DNA from: a virus
Length of the DNA stretch: 30,664 nt
Virus record (IMG/VR): IMGVR_UViG_3300010885_018483
Coordinates: 1 to 30,664 of that record
Direction: 5' to 3' (one strand)
The notes beneath the pieces are model-generated. The model did not search any database. It was not told the DNA's origin and saw only the letters and a list, made by a program, of their open reading frames with translations. Below are positions 7,385 to 19,300 of the stretch, piece after piece. The position numbers and the translations under genes are program-made. The number at the start of each line of letters is the position of its first letter. The first letter of the stretch is position 1.

Positions 7385-10300
7385 TTATTCGGATTTTGCT
7401 ATAGCTTTATAACTAACGCCCGGCACAGATTTCAAAAATTTAGCAATCTTACTGTTGTCATCCTGGATATTAACTAATCTATCCCAATCTGACCCTAAAC
7501 GCTTAACAACTGTAACAGTTGTGCCAAACGGAACTGGCGATGTTAGACGAACTTGCTTACTAACACCGTCTACTGCGAATTCAGCATCAAAGTGCTCATC
7601 GGCCGCAGGACTATCAGGCCCGTTTAAAACATTGTACAAGCTGTAAGGTTTTTTCTTTAGTCTTGTTCCGCCAGCAAATACCTCTATATCATTTGATTGG
7701 CTATATCCCGGAGGAATCGTTGTATCATATAGCTTCCAATATTTAGAGTTTGCTGTGCTATAATCAACCGTTGATAATCTATTTTTTACAGCAGGAACAG
7801 CATATATTGTATAATAGTATCTATTGTTATAGACCACTACATTTCTAACGTCATAGGAACTTGTTGCTTCAAAATTTCCAACAAAAGTGTATCCGTTTTC
7901 AGCGAACCACTGATAAATTGACATATTGTCAAGTGTCGGTGTAAAAGTCAACTCGACTGTATTGGTACCATCTGAGATTATTCGATCAGTTTTTGTAGTC
8001 TCAGTATAAGGTATAGTTTCACTGGACCCGATATCTTGTACATAAGAATTAATCGGATGTACTTTTGGTGTACCTGTTCCTAATGTACCGCGACGTATTT
8101 GTCCAAATACATTTCCAACTTTGGTAAAATACTCAATTCGTTCTCCGTGAATTTCAATAATCCCAGGTTTGTTTACAGCAGGGTTTGGTACATCAAAGTT
8201 ACTTGCGTTAACAACTGTGATTGTTGTATCTGTATTTTTTAATTCGACAGTCAATTGCGTTTGTTTGCTAGCACTCAATCGTTTAAAATGAGTTCTATTT
8301 AACATGTCTTTAAATTGCATGTAGGCAATTCCAGATGTTAATACATTATTACTAAAAGTTATCAGTGTAATTTCATCAGTTAGTGCCGGGGGTGTTGCTA
8401 AAGTAATACTTTGTCTATCAGTATTAACTTTAAAATCAACGCTAGGAGTTAGCAGTGATCCATTTTTTAATACCCAAACATAGTTATCATCGACAACTGT
8501 TCGATCTAGTTTTAATAGACCGCCAGCAAGTGATGTATATGTATAGTAATCTACAGTATCTGGGGTTAGTAGTAAATTAGAAGTTACGTTAACTGCTGTT
8601 CTTTGAATATCTAATATATCATGTTTGTAAAAAGTAGTAACTTCAATCATCTCTGATGAATAATTCTGAGAGAATTTAATTTGTGCAGGTGCATTTCCAA
8701 CTGATGGAATGTAAACATAACCTTGATTTTTTCTAATACTAACAATTAATTGTTTTCCAGAATACTTATTGTAGGTTGTCTTGTTTATTTTAATAGTAAT
8801 TCCGCTAAGGTCGACAATATAATCATTACTAGGCGTCAATAATATACCATCTGCTAGCACAACGATATCGCTTGACGCAACACTAAAAGGTACAAATTTT
8901 GCAGGATCAATTATGTAGTTTAATCTATTGCTTCCGATTTTAAAATAGCTATTATTTGGTCCGGATAATATTGTTTGATCCACACGGACAATCATACTAG
9001 ACTCGATCGGAAGAGTGTCGCCGGATATATTTTGAAGATCATATGTATCAGTACCAGTCGAAGTTATAATTTCAGATTTGGTAATTGAAAATGTTTGACT
9101 GCTACCTGTGACGATGATATAATTTATAATACTATCAGCAGGCGGTGGTGTAATAAATCGTATACCAATTTGATTTATATTTTCATAACTGATATCTGTT
9201 TTAAATAACTCAACTACCGCAGGACTACCATTTACATATACTAAAGATGTTGTCAAGTTAGTCCATGTTGCTTTAGTTATAAATTCGTTTGTTGTACCAT
9301 CACCTATAAAATAATCTAGATCTAATATACCGGTTCCACTAAATCCAACACTGAAAATTGAAACTAGTTCGCCGGCTGGTGGGGCTGTTACAAATCGCAC
9401 CTCGTTGGTTTCATATAATACCATATAGTCATCAATTTCAGTTTTGATTGACGACACTGATTGTAAAATATTATTAGATCTCTCACCTTTAGTAAATTTA
9501 ACTATTACTGCTTGGTGACTATTTGGAGTTTGAGATATTTTAAAAGTTCTCTGAATGCCGTCAGCTAGATAACTATCAACTTTGATTGCGGCACTACCAC
9601 TACTTGGTCTATCAAAGACCTTGATAGCCATAGTGTCAACAATTTGCCCGGGAACAACTTCCTCTGGTGCGCCACTCGATGTTGGTGTTACGAATCCGTC
9701 ACCGTCAACTATAATATCATCTGCAGATAGTCCGGTAGCCGAACTATATACTAGATTGCCGCCTTCTAGAGCAGTGTCATAATCTGTTTCTTGTGGTTTG
9801 ATCGCTCCGTCACTAGTACTCTTACGAATAATAATTTGATCACCTTCGCTAACCGTGATTCCCAATGAACTAATGTCAACGATACTTGTTGTGCCGTCAG
9901 CAATAATACTGCCATCATCAACACGTATTGCTCCAAAGTTACCGAGTCTTGTAGTTAATGAAGTTATGTTAATGTAACTTCCTGCAGGCACCGGAGAAGA
10001 TAAAGTTACAACACCGGTAATATTGATTACATAATCTGTTGGAATTACTAGTGTTCTAGTAAATGTAGCTGAAGCATTGGTAACATTATCAAACAATATT
10101 TGATCTAGCTGTACTCGTGTACTTGTTAATACTCTAAGTATTTTTGTATCGTAACTAATAGTGTTAGGTACAAGTGAACCATCCACATTAGAAATAATAG
10201 TAAGAAGATCGCCAGCTTGTAACAATGCAGTATCTTCAACTGTTAATATATCGATGCCGGATATATTTTTTGTAAAATATAGCACTCCAGATGGTTGATT

Positions 10301-13300
10301 GTTTGGAGCATCGCTTAAAATTACTGTTGAGTATGTTGACGGGGCTACCGGTGGCGTATAACTCATGACCGTTTGTCCGGATGCGAATCCTGTTCCAATA
10401 ACACTCATGCCTTGAACGATTACTCCGGTTACATTAGATATCTTTAAAGTAGTTCCATCGCTACCTGATTGCTGATAGGTAGCATGAGCATCAGTTATCG
10501 TTACCTCTGTGGAAATAGTTACCACTGGATTAATATCTTGGAGATTAAAATTAAAATTTACCTGTTGATCATCACCAGGGTAAGATTCAATAATACGTTT
10601 TGATTGATAGATGTTTAGTTCAGTACCAGCTGCCGGAGTGTATGGTAAGGTGTAAACATATTTTCCGGCTGGCACTATTTCAATGTAGTCATCAAATGTA
10701 GTATCAAAGGTATCCCATTTATCACTATAGTACGGAAGACTATCCCAACCCTTTGCTAGCTCAAAGCCTAGTCCGCTAACTATTACTCCTCCATAATCCA
10801 CACCTTCCATTAATTGCGATAGATCTTTACCTAGTTCACCTGCCGAAGGATTATAATAATATTGAATCCTGTCAGCGGCATTTAATAAATCCCAGTCTTT
10901 AATATAAGTTACAGTGATAACTGCATCTTTTTCTGGTGCTGTATCAAAAGTTAATGTACCGTAATGTCTAGTATATGTACTTGCGGCAGCTTTTGAAACT
11001 GTCAACGAGTATTCATCTCTAAGCACATCAGTACTGACACTTAATGTTTTAAGTTTAATAGACACCGTGGCTTTTCCAACACGGATATCAGGAGCCCAAG
11101 TTAAACTAAATTGTTTTTGTGATCCTGTTGCTATAAAAGTTTCAGTTTCTTGTAGTTGAGTAATAACATATTGACTTGTAGTTCGGTCAAATTTAATCTT
11201 AATGAGATTTGATCGAATTACACTATCGCCTATAATTGCAACCGCTCTTGCTGGGGCTCCTGTGGTATTTCCATCTATAATAACTGTCGGAGCTTCTAAG
11301 TATCCCGAACCTTTTGAAAGCAATGATATTCTTGTTAGCTTTCCATTGGAAATAAAAGCTCTAGCAACTGCGCCAGATCCAGAATTGCTGACAATTCGAA
11401 CAGCTGGTGGAGTTAAATATCCGCTGCCATTGTCTATCACAGCAATTTGTTTTACTTTAAATCCTGTATTATCTAACCAAAATTTCCAAGGGTATGTGTT
11501 AATAATCGAGTTATCAACTTGTATGTGTCCGTTAATAACTTGGCCGCTTACAGGTACAGGAGATCCGTTCTCTAGTACAGGCAATAGATCAAAATCAGTT
11601 ACCGATGTTTGGCTGTTTTCAGTATTACTATAAGAACTGATATATTCTCTGATTTTTGTTCTGTAAGGTTTTACCTCATCGATGTAACTTTCAAAATCTG
11701 CTAGATTGTCATTTTTATAAGTAACAGGTTGATCTAGATTCCCTATATTATGCTGTGCTTTGACAAAACTAGTTTTAAAAATCCAATCGATATATGTTTG
11801 CTCACTATATGCATATCGAACGCTATTAAAAAATAAGTTTAAATATTCTTGTTTTAAATTGTCAATCAATATGTCATTTTTTAACGTATTAAGTATCGTT
11901 CTTAGTTCTATTGAAGCGACGTTATCAAATGTTCCGCCATCATATAATTCCGAGTCATATCCATATATTGAGTTTGTATATTCATATAATGTTGAACTTA
12001 ATTGAATAGTCCCACGTTGTTTTCCAACTACTCTATAACTGGTTGTCCAATCAACGGTGATATTGTTAGAATATTTCTCTAGCAATACCCAACTTGAATC
12101 AACAGTGGTCCTAACTTTAACTGTTTGTCCTACTTTAGTATTAATAAGTCCCAACTCTGCAAATGTATCAACTGCATAGTCAGTTGCTGTAAATTGATTG
12201 TATCCGGTTGCATACCAATCTTCATAGCTCCAGAATTTTCTAGTGTCATATGATTGTCCGTTAACACGAGACCATAGTTCTGTAGTTGGTTCGTAGGAAT
12301 ATATACTCCACGATCCGCTTACTTGGCTATCAGTTTTTACAAGCACTGAATAGTTCCTAACAGTTAAGAAAGTATTATTATCATAGCCTTCACCTGCTGA
12401 TATAATTGTAACTCCATTAATTTGTCCGTTGGCATTTATTGAAGCTCGTAAAACTGCTCCTGTTCCCGAACCGCTAACTGTAATATACGGAGGAACTAGG
12501 TATCCACTTCCCTTTTCAACAATATTAACAGATGTAATTTTTCCGTCTGTAGGTGATGATATAGTTAGTACAGGTTTTCTAAAACTTCCAATATTAGCAA
12601 ATCTAAGTTCAGCATCAGTATCCACTGTAGTATCATACAAGCCAGTAATTGTACTTGGCAACATATCATAACTGTCTAATTTTGTTAAATTTCGTTGACT
12701 GCTAATTTGATTTTTAATTAGCACTTGATTTGTTTTTTCAATAAATTGTTTTAATGCTTCAAATCGATTAACAAACATACTCTGGCGTGGACGATTTTCA
12801 ATACCATATCGCAGTTTAGCAGGTAGGGCAGTATCAGGAACAACTCGTCCTTGAACATCCTTGCCGCAAAGACTATCGATCCATTTTTCTTCTATTCTAG
12901 TTGGTATTTCAGAATTAATATCATTTGATATTAGTTTCCACTGGCTATGTATATTTCCCTGACTCGATGTGTTATCTAAAAGCCAATATTCGATAGATAA
13001 AATAACATTGTTGTCTTCCAATAATGATTGACAGTTGACAACACTAAAGCTATTTGAGCTAGTTAATGCCAAATATTTGTAGCCTTCGCCTCGAGGATTA
13101 GCAATTATATTAGCTACATCAATAGCCGACATGCTTCTGTTTAAGGAACTTGGAATTGTTTTTTTATTTTTTACCCAATAATAGTAAATGTTTTTAAATG
13201 TTTTAGCAATGGCATCGTACTTCTTAACAACGCTGTACACATTATCATATAAAGCAGTTCCGCTTATGCCAAGTGATAGACCAGTTTCCGTATCGGCTGT

Positions 13301-16300
13301 AGTATTCCACTCTGTAGGCTTTAATTTAGATTCAACCCATTCGTATATGTCAATGCTTGCTCCGGGAAATAAAGTATTCCACGTACTATTTCTGTAGACA
13401 ACGTCTGTTGAATCGTGGCTTTCGATAAATTTTGCAGTACGTAAATCCCACCATAGCATGCCGACTTGAGATTTAGCCCATGCCATGCCATCATCAACTG
13501 TCACTGACGAATTCCCAATTGAATAGGTTGCAGGATCATAAAAAGTTTTATATTTTATTTCTTGTTCAGCAATCCCTGGAATTTGACCCTGGCTCGGATC
13601 AATCGCATCCAAGTACGAAACAATATTATTTGTTAATTTATTGTATAAGAACGCTTTTTTAATTCTTTTTAAATTAACTGATTTACCTTGAGAATATAGT
13701 TTTTTCCAACTAAAATGACCGGATGGTTTATTGCAGTCATATATTTTTCCGGACATTATTCCATTATCAAGCTGATAAGGCGATCCTACAACAACTCTAT
13801 TTGCACCAACAGCAAATCCTGAACTATATTCGGAATGTGAGTCTGCTTGATTAGTTTTTAAAGTTTCACTGAATACCCAGTTATCTGCATATCTGTCATA
13901 GATATCAATTCTACCTGTATTTGGTTTGCTAAACAAAAAGCTAGTTAGGTTATCGTCAAAAGTTGTAGTATTGTTATCAATAACGATTGTATCTCTCACT
14001 GATGAATTAGGACTGTAAACGACTAGTGTTTCGTAACCGTTCATAAAACTTAACTTCGTTCCAAAGTATTCGGCAATAGAAGGATCGTTATTAACTATTT
14101 CTTTTCGAGTCTCTAGATTAGCAAAATAATTTTCCTCGTCCCATGTACGAATTTCAACAAGTCCCTGATCAATTTTTTCACCGTCATATAATACAGAACT
14201 AATAGCAAGATAGGCAGCATCGGCACTTAACGCTACCGCAGTGCCAAACCCGGTGTATTCGTTTACAGTATTGAGAGTCTGTGTCAATGCATATAAGTTA
14301 CCGGATTTTCTATAGGTATAAACAACTCCAAGAGTCCCCGGAGCAGATACTGCTAATGTTGTACCATCTTGACTAATAGACATAGAATATCCAAACTTTG
14401 CACCGTCTGTTAACGTATTATGATCAAGATATCTCTGGAAGGAATTTTGTCCGGCATATTGCCAATTTGTTTCTGTAAATTCTAACACCCCAGCTGGTGT
14501 ACTATCTGGTGCGGCGCTGACATATAACGTTGTACTGTCTACTATTTGAGTAACATATTGTCCGCTAGTAAATCCAGTACCAACAATTTTCATATTTGCA
14601 TCAATGCCGGCAGTATTGGATACTTTTATTACAGTACCTGCACTACCAGTAGGATTGTATGCTGTACTGGCCATAACATTAGTTTGATAATTTAACTGAT
14701 ATACTCTACCAATAATATTGCCGCCTGTAGCATAGCCGGCTGCGGTTACAAACATTACATCATTGCCAAGAACAATATTTGAACCAAACAATTCGTCAGC
14801 TATCGGAATAGGACTTATTATTGAATCTACAAAACTATAAACATTACTTGCATCTTTCTTGTATAAAGAAATTGCGCCTTGATTCACTAAACTTGAATTA
14901 TAATCTGCGCTATCTGTATTAACAGCCGTGTACAAATCGCCAACTTGCGGATTAGTTGAAACATAACTGGCCAGTGGAGTTCCTGTAGCCAACCAAGTGC
15001 CGTCTGGAGACATAGCAATAACATCGCCTAAGTAGACTGCGTTATGTTCGCCTAGACCGTCAACGGTTAATTGAGGAGGTTCGATTGAAGACCTCTGTAT
15101 CCACGGTGCTACTAGTCCAGCTCTATCATATACTACAATAGTTCCATTGTTAACTGCTGTTGCCATTACGGTTCCAGCACTGTTAACAACAATTTGTTTT
15201 CCTCTGCCCTGTCCATAAACAGGCTCGGTGCTGATTAGTTCTTTATTAGTATAGACAGGATTATACTGCCAAGTTTCCCAGTTATAATCAGTTCCCGGGC
15301 CGCCGGTCCATAATAGTTCTCCGGCATTTATTTTTTTAGGACGTACACTGTCTGCATCGTTGATTGAGTTTACTTTTTGTGATTTAAACACAAATAATAA
15401 AACTTTTTGTTGCTCACTAAACGAGCCGGTGGGGGTTGTGCTCAATGATGCACTTAGCGTCATTTTATTCCCAACTACTGTTTTGATTTTATAAAATCCG
15501 TTAAATGCAGTAGTTTGATTAATTCCAACCCATTCTCCAGCTTTAAAATGAATATTTGTTTTGGCAGTTAGAGTTATTTCCTTATCATTGGCAACATAAG
15601 TTAAATTCGTAACTGCTAGATCAGAATTAGTATATCTATAAACATTCCAGCTGTTATTTTCAAAACCGCACCAGACATAATCTCCGTTTATAAAAGTTGT
15701 TACATCTTGAGATGCAATATTATCGATATGTAATAATGCCACTTTAACTTGATCAAGTCTAACATGCCCCGGAGTTCTCAAATAATATTTTTGATTTTCT
15801 ACTGTAGGCCATATGTCATTTTTATACCCAATAGGTTTTAAATAAACATCGTTGGGTGTTTGTCTAATAATAAAATCGTTTACTGCCGAGTCTACATAAT
15901 TAACTAGTTCAAAACCCTGAGGATTGTTTCTAAATAGTCCCTCCGGTAAAATAAATTCAACATTTTCAAACGCAGAGCTGGCGCCATATTGCCCCATTCG
16001 AACTGCCCACTCTTCGTAAAAATTTACGCTATCTTTTCCGTCGGCACTTAACACATCAAATAATTTATTAAGAACATTCTTTGTTCCTTTTTCAATTATC
16101 ATACCTTGATAAAATTTAAACTCACTGACATCATCTTGAATAATATTTTCAAGATATTGTCTTTTTTGGTATCCGACTAAGTGTTGGGCCATCTTTTGTT
16201 GACTAATATCAAAATTGTCACTATCAAGGCTATAAAAATCTGTAAACTGGCCTGCTTTATAATTCCAATTTGGCAATAACTGAGGCGTTGGCTTTTTATC

Positions 16301-19300
16301 TAATTTTACCCAGCTACTATTTTCAAATGTAGCAGTACCAGCTAACGATTTTTTTGAACTATAATAAAATTCTTTATACTTGACGATATCGCCAAGAAAG
16401 TAATCTTTCCATGCTTCCCAGTTTTGAATAGTTGCTTGATCAAAGATGAATCCCGGAGCATCAAACGAGCCAGTCCAATCACCGCTTACATATCCTGCTA
16501 TACGGATACGTTCTTGTCTATATCCACTTTCTACATTATAAATTGTGTCGTTGAACATGGTAGTATTATTTAAAATTACCACTTGCTCTTTTTGTACTAG
16601 ATAAAAACTAGCACTGTATATCCCATCATTACCGACTGGAATATAACTAACTGTATTATCATCTCTATAAGAATTTAAAAAATTTGGTAGGATCGGAGTC
16701 CCGTCTACTTTAAAAAATTCGTAACTATTAAAAGGATTTTTAATATCATCCACTACTGCTAATGGTAGCGCAAATGTTATTTTTGCGGCTGCTGGGCTTA
16801 GACTGATTACACTACTACCTAATGTACTCAATCCATCAAGTTTAACGAATGACTGGTTGTTAAAAATCAAACTGCCAGCTACATTAGTAGAGGCTCTATA
16901 GTAATCGCCGTTATATCGAATAATGTTTCCTGCCGCGACTGGAGTGTTAGGTTGCCAATCATGCCATTTGTCTTGGCCGGTACTCCAATTTTGAGTAGTC
17001 CAGAACATAAATTCTTTAGCACTTGTTTCCCAGTTTGCCACTTGCGACAGCGTTGTATTAAAGTCATCAAATATAAACCCTTGATCTTTTAACCATTCTC
17101 CATAACCTTGTAAGAAGTCTACAACTTCTTGTACTGTTCTAAATTTAGTACCGTAAGGTACAGTTATAACTTCGTCTCTATCCCACTCTGTTCTTAAATA
17201 AGCAGTTTGACCTCCTACTATAGGTAGCTCAGCTAGCAGTTCATAAAATTGAGAGCCGAATGTATCAGCTGTAGTGTGCAGTGCTTTTGATCTATAAAAT
17301 TTATTATTATACTCTACAATTTTTCCAGCGGCATATCGAGAATTAGGAGCCCAAGCACTAAATGCTTCAGAGATTCCACCAACATTGATTTCTAAACCAA
17401 TTCCCATTGTTGGATAATATTTAAAATAAGGTTGTGTTTTACTGTAACCTTTTACTTCATAGCCAACAACAGTACCTATTAAAGTTTTAGTAACAATTAC
17501 ACCGCTATATGTAATTTTTTTAATAGGACTAGAACTGTTCAATACAATATTATAATCTTCTTGCGGAACAAACACACTGCCTTGACTTAATGGTGTTTTG
17601 CTATCTAGCAACAGACTAAATTTTTCTTTGCTAGTAAATGCGCCAATACGATGTGTTAATCTTGCGCTAATATTTGTTAAATCATAAACATAAGAATCGT
17701 ATGACTTTAAGTTATCACTTAAGATATAATCAATTATATAATTAATAATCCCCGAAGTCTGTATATTACTACTGCTGGAATAGATGCTGGGAATCATGAT
17801 ATCTTTAGGAGAAACTCTTAAACTTGTTTCTTTATAAGTTAACTGTCCAGCAGGATTTCTTACTATCCGTGATCTATCTAAAAGCACTCCAAATGTTTGT
17901 GCTGGATGTAATAACATAAGTGTACGTAATACACTAAATGGATAATGACTACTTCTTCTCCAGGCTGATTCTACAGGGCTGATATCTCCAAAAACAAAAT
18001 CAGATTCTGTTGCTTGTGTTATAACTCCGGAGGCTAATCCAGAGAAGGCAGGACTTAAAATACGTCCTTGATCATCAACTGGTATGTAAGTATGCAAAAC
18101 AGGTCTAGCAAATTTTAAGTTTACTCTCACAGGAGTATTAGGTTCTCTGATAGTACCCGTTGCAAGATCTTCCCATAGAATTTTATTTTCACTAGTATAT
18201 GGTGCAGGACCGTAGACTTCTTGCCACCACTTAGGTTCAATTGTAAATCCTAGCATTTCCCAAGGACACAAATTAGGTCTGTCAGTGTCTAGCATCCAAC
18301 AGTATATTCCTTTCCAGTAGCCTGGCAAGCCTCGACCGTCTGGTGCAGAATTAAATCTATAATTAAAAGTAAACGGTTCAGTTCTATCGTAATTCAAAGG
18401 CTTAGTAAAATCTCGATCTACTAAACTTGTCCATTTATAAAAATCAGGAGCTAATACTTCATTAAATTCATCTAATGAATATTCAGTAGTTCTCGAATAC
18501 CCGGGAATAGTATCATAGATATCAAATACCGTTGGATCGTATTCAACTTTGATATTATTAAAAATTCGTTTTTCTAACTCTAGAATTAAATGGTCGCGGT
18601 AGTCGTCATATGCTAATACCTGACTACCGTCATGCCCCTGGATCATCAATCGGGGAGTGACAAGAGATGTATCTTCATAAATCATAGGTTCATATTTAGG
18701 CCAGATCCCTAACTTAGTAGGAGTCGCTGGTATGAAAGACCCATTAGTATTATCATATTCGTCAATTACTATAGTATCACCTGTTTCAATATGAGCAGTA
18801 ATGACTACAAATCCTTGGCTATTAAAAATATAATCTTTTTTGTATAACAGCTGATTACCGTTCAAATAAATTAATACCGATCGGGTGGATAGTTCATCCA
18901 TACTGAATATATTAACTAACGGATATGTTTTGATTCTATAATCAACAACCGTTAATTTGTTACTAGCTTTGGCAGAATAAGCTGCCATATCACTAAAATA
19001 ATACGGAGAAGTTTTCGGCTTATCTTGATTGATTTTTTGTAAAACAAGATTCACACCGGTCGCTGGATCTGTATCAATCCCGATAGCAGATGCTACTGCT
19101 ATGAAATTTTTCTTAAATTTATTGTAGTCTTCTTTTGAAGATTCAATTGCTTTAATTACATTATTACTTTCACTGGTAATATGATATAAACTTAAACTCA
19201 GGGGTCCGCTATGCTGTAAAAATTTTGTTCCGTACTGAGTGATATTACCTAAATCTCGAATGTTACTATAATCTGGATCTAGCATCGATGGCGGAATATT

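Noticed and set aside
11202-11633. 143-codon open frame on the plus strand
   Set aside because: It is wholly antisense to the giant gene, has no credible ribosome site and its residue pattern is a mirror of the GSGY region. The same holds for other plus-strand frames such as 25542-25985, 5206-5580 and 28592-28933.
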